Below are positions 24,046-34,000 of a stretch of 64,000 nucleotides of DNA, piece after piece (positions within the stretch are counted from its first letter, which is position 1; the number at the start of each line of letters is the position of its first letter). The position numbers and the translations under genes are program-made. Location: positions 84,571,528 through 84,635,527 of the forward strand of contig CM034312.1 in NCBI GenBank assembly GCA_019925795.1. Reading direction: 5' to 3'. The notes under the pieces were generated by a model that saw only the letters and a program-made list of their open reading frames with translations, was not told where the DNA came from and did no database searches. The stretch is from Dendrobium chrysotoxum. Taxonomy: Eukaryota; Streptophyta; Magnoliopsida; Asparagales; Orchidaceae.

Positions 24046-26703
24046 AGAGATATAGAGAGAAAAAGAATGGAGGGGTTGAAGAGATGGAGAAAGAGAAAAG
24101 TGATTATTGTTTGAGGTGTAGAGAGGATAGAGATAGAGAGAAAGATGAGACTGAGAAATAGAGAGAGTGAAAAAGGTAACTAGAGAAAGAGGAATGTAAT
24201 AGGAAGAAGTGGAGAGATAGGTGGTTTGGGTTGGTGGATTTCCTGCGTTTTGAGGAATGAAAGATAAGGGAGTGGTGGCTAGCGGATTTGACTTGCCAAA
24301 GGGCTGTTGGGTTGGTGGTTTGCCAAAGTTGTGAGCTGTTAGCAACTCTCGAAGTCAGGAGATGGGTTCTTAGAATAAGTGAGGGATATGGTGTGAGGTG
24401 ACTTGTGTAGGTTGTGGATTTAAGAAGAAAGGGAGGTAGATCCGAACCCAACCATCTAGCAACCCGATAATGACTTGATAACCCATTTTAATTTAAAAAA
24501 ATATATTTTTATTAACTTGTATTCTATAAATTTTAGGTTAAATAATAAAAATAAAAAGATTATACCAACAAATAAAAGAATTTATATCTTGTGTGCATTT
24601 AGTGTTTCATATATATAATATTTTTTATGTTCACTTTTAACATATTATTTGGATTATACAAAAAAATATTCATTTTGACTTGACACAATTTTTTAATTTT
24701 GAGGCTTACACCTCAAAACGTTTTGAGGCTTAAGCCTCGCCTCACAAATGAAAAATGACTCAATACTTAATTGCGCAATTTTAAACATTGAAACTGGGTA
24801 AGCGGAGCAACCCAAACCCGACCCATTTAATAAACGGGTCAATATGCATGACCCGAATCCGACTTGTTTATTAAATAAGTCATCCCAAATATGGAATTTT
24901 TTTGTGTCGGGTCTGGATCGGGTTATTTATTGACACCCGTTTGGCTAAAGCTACTTTTGGATGATTGAGATTCTAGGCCTTTATTGATGAAGGAAGATCT
25001 ATTTGTTGAAAAATGCCTCTTTTCTCAATTAATTCTGGATTACTAAATCAGGGTCCCTTAGGGGTTTGAAGAGTTATGCAAGCTCCTGTCCTCCCATTCT
25101 TGTTTATGCTTGCCTAGAGATCTATTCTATAGATAGGGATTTTTGTGAACCCGTCACTAGGTAAATGCATGAGTGAGTGTCCATGATTATAGCTTTATCT
25201 TGGAATTGAAATTACATGCTATGATGAACAAGTAAGCTTATTATATTCTTCTAAAAATTCTTTGCTGCTCTAACGTTGAGTCCAGATTGATTTGATAAAA
25301 TTCAATGATGGAATCTGTTTTTTAATCATTAAAATAAGATTTAGGTTTTTTTTCGTTACCAAAAATTTCTTGCTATATCTACAATCAGGTATTGTATTGG
25401 ATCTTATAAAGGAATGGCCAATGGTTATCATCATGATTTGCACTTTTGCACATTAAATTTGTGCCATGTACCTTGGATTCATACTCTATCTTGTCATGCG
25501 AACTTAGCTTTTAGAGTTTGTCTAAATTTAGGCTCTGGAAGCCATAGAGAAGTTACAGAATAATGTTGATACTCTTATTGTGATACCCAATGACCGACTC
25601 TTGGATGTTGTTGATGAGCAAACGCCTCTTCAAGATGCATTTTTTCTTGCGGATGATGTTTTACGCCAAGGTGTTCAGGGAATTTCAGATATCATAACAG
25701 TGAGTTATTTTGTTCTCTTTAGGCAAAAAACTGCTAGTTAAATTTAAGATCAACTGCTTGTTTAGAATGCTTTTTTTTTTTTGCAGATTCCTGGACTAGT
25801 CAATGTAGATTTTGCTGATGTAAAGGCTATCATGAAGAACTCTGGCACAGCGATGCTTGGTGTAGGTGTTTCATCCAGCAAAAACAGGGCACAAGAGGCT
25901 GCCGAGCAAGCAACCTTGGCTCCCCTTATTGGTTCATCTATTGAGTCTGCCACAGGAGTTGTGTACAATATAACTGGTGGAAAGGATATCACCTTACAAG
26001 AAGTCAACAAAGTTTCACAGGTGAGCTCTTCTACACTCTGTACATTTGTTAAAGCCTATCCTTCTGCACATGGATCTTTCACTTATTCCACTCCGTGTTT
26101 GATCATGCTTGATAACCGAGCCTCTTATTTGTCATGAAAAAATACGGATAAATTTTTTTTACTGCTTCCATAGTACTTTTAAGGTGCAATTATTGATAGA
26201 AGTTATTCCAGATTTGATTTGTTCCTCCATAATATCCCTGAACACCATAAATCCTGCAATCTTTCGCTGCTGACCTGCAAAAAAGCTTGCTAGTTTCATT
26301 AAAAGAAATGTGGATTCTATCTTGTTTATTGTTCTGATGGTCCAAAATATACTAGTAAGGGCTTCTTCTAAAGCTCTTTTTTTTCAAACTTGTTCTGGTT
26401 TACATTTGATTGCATCAGTGATCCTATTGTTCGCTGGTATTCCATCCACATTTTCAGGTTGTCACTAGCCTTGCAGATCCCTCTGCAAACATAATCTTTG
26501 GTGCTGTCATCGACGATCGCTACACCGGAGAGATCCATGTGACCATCATTGCAACAGGTTTCTCAGAATCTTTCCAGAAAACTCTCTTGGCTGATCCAAA
26601 AGCAACTAGGAAATCAGAACCCCAACCGCATGAAATGAAAGTTGGATCAGTCCCCACCAACTCCTCACCAGCCACATCTAGGCAGCGCAAGCTCTTCTTC
26701 TGA
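9191..26703 (+). CDS. FTSZ1: Plastid division protein FtsZ1 (6 exons, 408 aa)
   Basis: Tubulin-like GTPase that assembles with FtsZ2 into the stromal Z ring for chloroplast division. Exons: 9191-9439, 20245-20344, 20689-20918, 25532-25699, 25787-26020, 26458-26703. All junctions are GT..AG, all phases close, and the total is 1227 nt including the stop. Residues 1 to about 55 are serine/histidine-rich and low in acidic residues, as in a transit peptide. The GTPase core begins at KIKVVGVGGGGNNAVNRM (near 60-77). The tubulin signature GGGTGSG is at about 153-159. The T7 loop NVDFADV is at about 255-261 with both aspartates. The C-terminus ends RKLFF and lacks the ARC6-binding tail of FtsZ2, which assigns it to FtsZ1. 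Six exons match my memory of the Arabidopsis gene. Introns 1 (10.8 kb) and 3 (4.6 kb) are greatly enlarged by mobile DNA; introns 2, 4 and 5 are 344, 87 and 437 bp. No lesion is seen in the coding exons. Confidence 0.96.
10917..11011. mobile_element. Tourist-like MITE, copy D
   Basis: A 95-bp copy with ends GGTTTTGTTTGGGACAG and CTATCCCAAACAAAATC, flanked by TTA on both sides. It shares tips and the AGTACAAAAAT centre with copies A and C but is shorter, with an internal deletion. Confidence 0.75.
11701..11976 (-). repeat. Copia 3' LTR (276 bp)
   Basis: On the minus strand it begins TAATAGCAAAC and ends GTCTACA. It aligns to 15964-16223 with few substitutions and one 16-bp length difference (the ATGTATTTATAGATGC region). 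Confidence 0.88.
11984..13150 (-). pseudogene. Copia reverse transcriptase C-half and RNase H
   Basis: Read on the minus strand, the RT begins at LLHGDLDEAIYM and passes through RQWFKMF and the polymerase motif. It continues into the RNase H region (NADWASD, RSTTGYC, SSTEAEY, and the SRTKHIEI and DILTKPL end motifs). Two inactivating changes are visible. An in-frame stop TAG lies at 12863-12865. The polymerase motif reads YVDILL where the family has YVDDILL, so one catalytic aspartate codon is absent. Everything upstream of LLHGD is lost at the junction with the inverted LTR. Confidence 0.9.
13152..13407 (+). repeat. Inverted copia LTR with primer-binding site inside the copia body
   Basis: The plus strand here carries the same LTR as 11701-11976 but in opposite orientation. 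It runs from about AACTGAAGCAAACAACACTC to GTCTACA at 13407, and TGGTATCAGAGCA (a complete primer-binding site) follows at once at 13408. Its first roughly 20 LTR bases are missing. It joins RT sequence at a short stretch common to both (TTTGCTTCAGTT on the minus strand). Confidence 0.85.
13421..13696 (-). pseudogene. Copia protease and pre-integrase fragment
   Basis: The minus strand encodes DWYLDSGASSHM, the aspartic protease active site. The tract that follows has GDGRAIPI and HIPQLSHNLLSIS, matching the region before integrase in copia polyproteins. It stops at the inverted LTR, so integrase itself is absent. Confidence 0.8.
13697..15412. mobile_element. Unclassified 1.7-kb insertion in the copia element
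   Basis: It splits copia gag (right) from protease (left). The flanks are AGTACT (13691-13696) and AGTGCT (15413-15418), a probable 6-bp target duplication with one change. One end reads GCGCCAAGAGAGGGGGGTG, the other TTTGTCATCATCAAAATCA. It includes a TATAGTGGTTCGGTCAC motif near 13960, of a kind I recall in abundant plant repeats, then a GTAC-palindrome array. No enzyme is encoded. Minus-strand tips TGATTTTGATGATGAC and GCGCATCT are not TG..CA, so the class is unknown. Confidence 0.65.
14486..15120. repeat. Array of GTAC-centred palindromes (TCGTACAGTACGA and variants)
   Basis: By hand count about 21 GTAC tetramers occur in 635 bp, against two or three expected by chance. Most lie in near-palindromes: TCGTACAGTACGA, TCGTACTGGACGA, TTCGTACGGGACGA, TCGTCCGGGACAA. 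Spacing is irregular, so this is not a simple tandem repeat. Confidence 0.85.
15413..15919 (-). pseudogene. Copia gag N-terminal part, truncated
   Basis: Read on the minus strand from the ATG at 15919, the protein contains LSSENYSIWKSQIL, YAEWSLIDQNLAATI and RLQGTNRSSVIQL, the conserved order of copia gag (UBN2-type) proteins. It is cut at about 168 residues by the 1.7-kb insertion. The nucleic-acid-binding C-terminus with its zinc knuckle is not found. Confidence 0.82.
15964..16223 (-). repeat. Copia 5' LTR (260 bp)
   Basis: It matches the LTR at 11701-11976, minus 16 bases, and is directly abutted by the primer-binding site. It is followed on the plus strand by the duplication TTTAG. Confidence 0.88.
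17220..19420 (+). repeat. Three-copy unclassified repeat, copy A
   Basis: It shares blocks with 22790-24480 and with the complement of 41740-44340. The blocks are a GTGGGACTTACGACTTTGCCC segment (near 17566), a middle with repeated short TTGCACGAT/TTGCACAAT words (17830-18010), and a GAGA-rich end (19260-19420). Parts of the 5' third are not obvious here. No protein is encoded. Confidence 0.5.
19370..19418. repeat. (CT)n microsatellite
   Basis: A perfect run of about 24 CT dinucleotides at the purine/pyrimidine-rich end of repeat copy A, in FTSZ1 intron 1. Confidence 0.9.
22790..24480 (+). repeat. Three-copy unclassified repeat, copy B
   Basis: It aligns by eye to the complement of 44340-41740 in order. 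The blocks are an ACTTAGTCA..CCAACTTGA block, GATAATTTTAAGTCTAGCTTAGC (near 22950), GCACATGCCATGTTCTTGCTAGCATGAGAT (near 23170), GTGGGATTTCCAACCTTGCCC (near 23510), a short-word TTGCACGAT stretch, and a (GA)n tract at 23998-24040. The sequence is non-coding with undefined ends. Confidence 0.6.
23998..24040. repeat. (GA)n microsatellite
   Basis: About 21 GA repeats open the GA-rich end of repeat copy B, in FTSZ1 intron 3. Confidence 0.9.
24780..24951. repeat. GGGTC-rich dispersed repeat remnant
   Basis: It contains CCCGACCCATTTAATAAACG, GACCCGAATCCGAC and TCGGGTCTGGATCGGGT, and ends near GACACCCGTTT. It resembles the tract at 8560 in word composition. Ends and class are unknown. Confidence 0.4.
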
Positions 26704-27214
26704 CCACCTTTTACTCCCTTATTTTACTTGTTTCATGTCTCCAGGTGATGTTTCTTAGGCTGAGTTGGATTTTTTTATATGCATATTGGTCTTTGTACAC
26801 TTTCTTGTAAATGCTAAGCCACAAGCTGGGTTCCTTAGAGATCATTCATTGCATGTCTCCTGGCTATGAGTGACTTAGAGGCTAGGCATTCGGTTCTATT
26901 TTGGAGTAGTGGCTTATTTTGGCTTTATGGGGACTGACATTTGGATTCATTTCTTATTGTTGTGCTAAGTTGTTATTCACTATATAAAATTATTCTGTAT
27001 GAATTCATTATTAATTAGAAATGCCCTAAAAATTTGGGCTTTTATTTTGTTGATGATTGCTGCTATGTTGTTATGTTCTATCACTATCACATGGTTAAAT
27101 GTGTTGTTCAATATGTGTATTGCTTATGGTTATAAAATCATGGAGATGCATGTAATATGTATAGTGTTTCAGTGACTTTATCATAAGATATAACACTAAG
27201 TTAGCCTTAATTAA

Positions 27215-27331
27215 GACTTCGTTTGAGATAACTTTCTTATTATTTTTTAGAGCAGCTTTCTAATACAAAATTTTTTAGTTCAAATACAAAAAACTTACTT
27301 AAGCAATAAGAAAGCTGTCCCAAACGAAGCC
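27215..27331. mobile_element. Tourist-like MITE, copy B
   Basis: A 117-bp copy with tips GACTTCGTTTGAGATAAC and GCTGTCCCAAACGAAGC, flanked by TAA on both sides. It lies between the convergent FTSZ1 and TAF6 genes. The rest of that 1.3-kb spacer (26704-27211 and 27335-28037) is AT-rich with nothing else assignable. Confidence 0.82.
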
Positions 27332-28037
27332 TAAACTAGTTATCGCGCTAGTAATTTATAGACCTCATTAGTCATTAATGCCTATCAAATAAGATAGTTA
27401 ATGATTATATAGTTTATCTAGCAACATTCAAAATTATGACTATATTCTTTCAATAATATATTTTTTGAAGTAACAATCAAGATTTCTATGAAATGATTTG
27501 GGGGATGATGATGGTAGCCCTAAGTTAATATGGACCTACTTAGAGTCAACAAAGAGATAAATGGGGCTTACTAGAGTAGGGTTGTGCAATTAATTAATCA
27601 TCTAAGTAATTTAATTGTGCATATTATTATTAGATATGCATAATTTATTAAAGATAATTAGGGTAAAATCAATTCAACTTTAATCAAACTCCATCAATTT
27701 GATTTGATGGTTAGCTAACTCATTCTGTCTTATCAAGAAGATAGCACACTGCCATTGCAATCCCTCAACACATACAAAATGAAAAAAAAAATTATAAACA
27801 AATTTACAAAATAATGACCAATATAGCAATTTTATCCATAACACTTAAAAATACGACACTTTCAATATTATGTACATAAATAACTCCTCTAAGAATAAAA
27901 AAAACTATTATTAGACAGGGTCAAACTATACTAATTAAAGCTTAATACAATCCTAATCAAACTGAAGTGATTCATCACAAAGCATAAATAGCTCTTGAGA
28001 TCCCAACCATTGCTTTAAAGCCTCTCCTCACTTTCAC

Positions 28038-31000
28038 TCATAAAAATACATTCATTTCTACCGGCTGTATAAATGAAAAAATGCCTTCACCAAACAGCTC
28101 AAACAATGAAGATAAAAGATAGCCTGCATCAAGATCTTCCTTCCATGCCTGACTCAGAATGGAATGTGTTTTTGGTGCTCTGCTATTTCCTATCTCTCTT
28201 CGGCTTCCTCCTTGGATGCTCTCATTCGATAACCGGCCGGTGGAAGTTGATGGCCTTATCCCAGGTTCGCTCAATGCATTGTTGCCAAAGCCATCTGCAA
28301 CCGACTGAGCATTCGACATTGCCGGCATTGAGTTGACAGAACCATCAACGGCGAGTTTTTTTAGCGGCGGCTGTTGTGTGGAGTGGTGGTGGTTGCTTGC
28401 AACTGACTTCGTTTTATTACCATCTATGAGCCATGAAAAATTTTATTCAGTGTTTCAATGAGTAAAAACACTAGCAAACAGACTATATTATTTAAAGAAT
28501 CTACTGAAGTAGAGATTCAGTTGAGCAGGCAGAAGATCAGAGGAGTAGTTTGAGACAACATGACACTAGCACATTGTGATCAATAACACACTTAGATTGG
28601 GATATAAATAAAGCAAGCCAAAAAAAGGGTCCATCAATATGAAATTTTGATTCAACAAACTCTAGCAGGTTCTTTCTATTGTGTTGTAGATCCCGAGATT
28701 AAGGTTTTGTTTGGGACGACTTTTTTACTGTTTTTTAAAACAGCTTTTTAGTACAAAAATTAAACTTTTTTAACTAAAAAGCTACTTTAAGAAGCAATAA
28801 AAAAGCCGTACCAAATAAAGCCTTAGAATAAAATAAAGTCAGCCATGTCGAACAAATCGGCAGAGAAGGAATCTCAACAGATAATTCTTATAAACAGACA
28901 TATGAGAAGAATGAAGATATGAGAAGGTAGAAATAAACTAATGCCTTGAACAAATTTAAGTTGCTTACACACAAATCAGACTCATATTTTTTTAAGCCCA
29001 AATTTGAAGTGAGGTTCGAGTTCACAAAAAGAGTTTGAGTGTAAGCACAAGTGCAAGCATAGGTGTAAATTTCGGTTTAGGTTTACTGCAAGTTTAGATC
29101 CAAAAGTAGGTTCAAGTGTAAAATCATCATGCAATAAGGAATCATTTTGTAGATAAACATCAAAAGGATGATCACACTACTCTACATCCTCAATAGAATC
29201 AATCTCTTATGCAAGGGAGTTTAAGAGATCTAGTGAAGGTGGCATGGCCAAGGTCTTAAAGCTTCATTTGAACAAATTAATATCTTGTCTCTCAATTTAA
29301 AGTACATAATGATTATGCCTCCCATTAAATATAAAATAACTATTCTTAAGTCCATAATAATTGTGGTCAAATTTCTATAATCATAACTGAAACTATATTG
29401 TTTAAATTATATTTCAATTAATTATTCGATACAACAACAACAACAACAACATCAAGCCTTTATCCCACTACGTGGGGTCGGCTACATGAATCCTTTTTCT
29501 CCATTGTGTCCTGTTAAAAGTCAAATTCTCGTTTAAATCTAATCAAGAAAGATCATTTCTAATATTTTCTAACCAAGACTTTTTAGGTCTACCTCTACCT
29601 TTCTTAATATAAGTCAAATCTAAGACCTCTACTTTCCTAACCGGGTCATCGGGAGGCCGCCGTTTTATGTGACCAAACCATCTAAGGCGACTCTCTCTAA
29701 TCTTATCTTCCATTGGAGCTACTCCAACCTTTTCGCGAATATGCTCATTTCGTATCCTATCTCTAAGGGTAAAGCCACTCATCCACCTGAGCATCCTCAT
29801 CTCTACAACACTTAACTTATAATTATGCTTCTCTTTTAATGGCCAACATTCGGCACCATAAAGCATTGCAGGTCTCACCACCATCTTATAGAATTTTCCC
29901 TTAAGTTTGAGGGGTACTTTTCTATCACACAATAAGCCCGATGCATTCCTCCATTTCAACCATCCAACTTGAATTCTGCTGATAATATCCCCATCTATTT
30001 CACCATCACTCTGAACAATAGATCCAAGATATCTAAAACATGTACTCTTATTAAGCATTTCCACACCTCCATAAAAATTATATCCCTTTGCTGATTTGTT
30101 CACTGGCTTCTAAAGTAAAACCAACTTCAACAAGAAATTATAATATAATCTGTGATGCATTATGTTATAGAAGATAGCATTTTCACTGCACATCCAATAT
30201 GGCATTATAGGTATATTAACATGCAAGCAATCATTAAATAAGTACTACTTTTTTTATGAAAATAGGAAAATTGGTAAAATCCTAATTCAAAAGAAAAAAA
30301 AACAGACCTTTAATAGAAACTAATGACAAGAAAATCAAAAATTACGAAAGCAGCACAATCAATTGAAATTTCCTCCAAAATAAAGAAACTATATTGTAAT
30401 AGACTTAAAAAAAATCAATAGCACGTTCAGCCAATAATAACAAGCAAAGAAACAAAGAAATAGAGATAGGAGGGAGGGGAAGGAAGAAACAAATGAACAA
30501 AATAAACTCTGCTAAAACACATCAAAGTTGAGACGACCGAGGATTAGAATAGGTAAACATAAAGGATTTGTATATTTAAAAGAATATCTTTATTAAGGCA
30601 TAAAATTGATTTTTCATTTCTCTATTTATAAACATTATGAATACCAAATAAGATAGGAATAAATAGTCCATAAAGGAGCCACCATGGGAGAAGGCAAAGG
30701 ATCACAAGAATTGCAATGCACAGGACTATTTGTAGGGGGATATATTCCCATAAGAGGAGTACAATAACTGCGCACCAAAAAAGCCACAGCCAACGGAACT
30801 ACAAAACAGCCGCAACCCTAAACCCTAAAACCACGTAAGTCTATTCTCAACTACATTATCTTCAATAAATATTAATCATCTCTTTAATAAAATAATTATT
30901 AAATTTATCCTTCTTAATTTTGTCACACATTCATCTTAATATTCTCAATTTCGTAGCATTCAACTTAACTATTAATGATTTTTGTAATAAACTATATTTG

Positions 31001-34000
31001 GATTCATATAATATAGCCAATCTAATCGAAGTTCAAAATAAATTTTACTTCTAAGCCAACATAATATCCTCTTTTCACATAATAATCTTAAGGCACCTCT
31101 CTATCAAGCTTAAATAATCTACCTATTATGTTGCATGCAAGCCTAGAATGCAGCAAACAATGTCTTAATGCTTATTAAACAAAGCTCCAGAAATCCATGT
31201 CCCCTTATATAAGATTTCTCTAAGACCCTTTCTTCTATCAGCATATCCAATTAACAAACCTGACAATCATCACCCCATCTTTTTAAAAAGAGTATCATCC
31301 TACTTTAAATGGAGCTTCGTACTTTAGTTGCTAAATACTTAACAGTGCATGCTGTAAGACATTAAAAAACAAAAGATTGATGTTTGATTTAACTTCAAAA
31401 AGGTTTTGAAAAGGTAAACCAAAGATTTAAAAAAAAAGTTTTGCAAAATAACTAAGTTTAGTTTTAGGATGTCTCACTTGGCATAGTTGTTGCAATTCTT
31501 CCTTTGTGTTTCCAAATAAACCGGTTTGGTCGGGATAATAGGCCTGGAAACATTTTAAGCCGATCATATAAACACTTGCCTGCAGCACCCTGTAAAGTGC
31601 ATTTTGGTATTATAATAACATCTGGGTGAAGTAAATTCAAGTTAATTACTCTCTAGCGCAAAATTTTCTACAGAATAAAATGCAAGCAGAACACACCAAT
31701 AAGGCGCCATAGACATGCCAAGCTTCTTTCCTTTTCATCTCATTCTTCTGCTTTTCAAGTAACATCTCTGGTTCTAGGAGTTGTAGGTATGTTTCCAGGT
31801 TAGGCAAAATAAGAAGGCGTACCTAATAAGCCATAATGCATTAATGTTAATATAATAGAAACAGGAAACAAGTTAGCCAGAAATGGATAATAGTAATCAC
31901 CACGCTGGGACCTAGAGCAGCGAGCCCTCGAATGGCACCATAATGCTGTGTCAATGCTTTAGAAGGGTCAAGAAAAGCATGAAGCAGTGTTTTTGTAAGC
32001 CTAGACTGCAGATTGTGATATACGTGGCCATATCTGCAAATTTTAAAGTGGAAAATAATAACCAATTATTTCAAGAAAATGTTTCTTAAACATATGACAA
32101 TAGCATGCCAAAGTTAAACATTAATGGTAATGTAGAAACACAGCAGACGTAACAAAAGCCAGTAAAATCTCATTGATAAGCTGATGCTTATAAGCCAAGC
32201 TCAATCAAGCCACCCAGACTCAAATATAGAGAGTATCTTATTAGACTACCAACTATTTTTCTTCAGACAATCACCTGGTAGACTTCAAATTGGAAAACTG
32301 ATCCTCTCACTAATACGCAAGAAATTAAGAGAAATAATCGTATATAAGATGGGCAAAAATGGCTCCTTCTCAATAAGCCATCCATGTTGCAAATGTGGAG
32401 GGAATTCAGGGAAACTTCCCAAAGCAAGATCAACATATTTGTCGAGTTCGCCAACCAAGCATCAATAGCCAAATCAGTGTTATTAAAAGCGCATTTTAGA
32501 AGTCAAATGAAGTGATGTGATGGCCCTATGCATCACTTTTCGACAAAGGGAGAAACCTTGGCAAAGTGTGCACGTGCATTTCTCTGTTGCATATTCTCAT
32601 AGAATGGCATGTTTGGCTCCGACTCAAAGCAAAATCCCAGTTCTGACTTTGAGGTTTAGTTCAGCTTTGCCACAATAAGTAGGGAGCGAATGCTCACTTT
32701 TCTTGATAGTTCTCGCAATCACCAAGTCCCTGTTCATTTGTTCTCATTTTCTCTCGCTAGTGCTAGTTGCTTCTTAGTGATTCTCCTTTGTATGTTCTCA
32801 CCCTTACTGATCTTCTTACACACTCCTCATTGGTTCTCGTTACCAGCGCTAGTGGCTCTCAGCCTCTTGTCAATCTCACTATCTGAAGAGTATTCTTTCT
32901 TTTTAAGTATTCTTTTATTATTTTATTATTAATAGCATCATTTTTTTTTCAAATTATTAGACATTATTATTATTGTATGCATCATCATATTTGATAGCAT
33001 TTGTTACTTTATGTGATTTAAATTTGACCAATTAAATATCTATTGACCGCACATAGTATATGCGTATATCATATACAAGTTCATAAGCGCTTTAGTTAAT
33101 AAAATGATGCTTCAATTTGTGCTTTGCATATTGAAGCAAAAATGGGACATTTATGCATTGCATTAACCTTAACGCTTTGAAAGCATAGCCAAATTCTAAC
33201 AATCAGAATCATATGTGATCAAGAAGTTTGATTACTCACCATAGTAGAAAAGGTCAAGTCCAATAGTGATAAGTCTCCATGACTCTAGTGAGGTAACACA
33301 CTTTTGGCGCATTATTTACATATGAATTTAACTAGGCCTAGCCATAAGGTGTTCAAAAGAACGATGTTGTCCAAAACTAGTTTAAGCAATCAATAATAAA
33401 GATTTATTTAGTGTAGGAAAGAGAGCAATGCACTAAGATAATTCGAGGAGATGTGAAACAGAGAAATAGCAGTGACGAAGAGATTAAGGAAGCGATGAGT
33501 CTTTGTTGATTTTTTTTTTTTAATTACGAGTTGCTACCTACCTATGATGCACAGACACGGGCACGTTGAAACGGATATGACACGACACAAACACGGGACA
33601 TGCCAATTATTAAAAATATAGGACACGGACACAGGTTGGACACGGTATATAATTTTTATATTTTAAAATAGTGTATAGAAATTGAATAAGTATAATATTA
33701 AAAATAATTTGCAAATGATAAGTCATTTAACTAGAATTTATGCTTAAAATAATTAATGTTAGGATGTCGAGGGTCGGGCGTTGATGTCGTATATCAACAT
33801 TCGAGAGAGAAAACGACAATGCTGTCACAAGTCAAGCATCGATGTTATGAAGAAGTATTGTGCTTTCGTGCATCAATGTCGAGAGGGCGTTTGTCATTGA
33901 TATTGAGCAAGCGTTGGTCATTGATATTAAGACGATATCAGACAAGGATAAGCTATCAAGTTGTGGGTTTAGAAATTGCTAACGACGAGCATCAATGTCA

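Larger units (their letters stand above)
20919..25531 (+). other. FTSZ1 intron 3, 4.6 kb
   Basis: Donor CAG|GTAAAT, acceptor TTTAG|GC. The first 1.9 kb is AT-rich with nothing assignable. Then come repeat copy B (22790-24480) and a GGGTCGGGTCT-type repeat remnant near 24780-24951. Confidence 0.85.
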
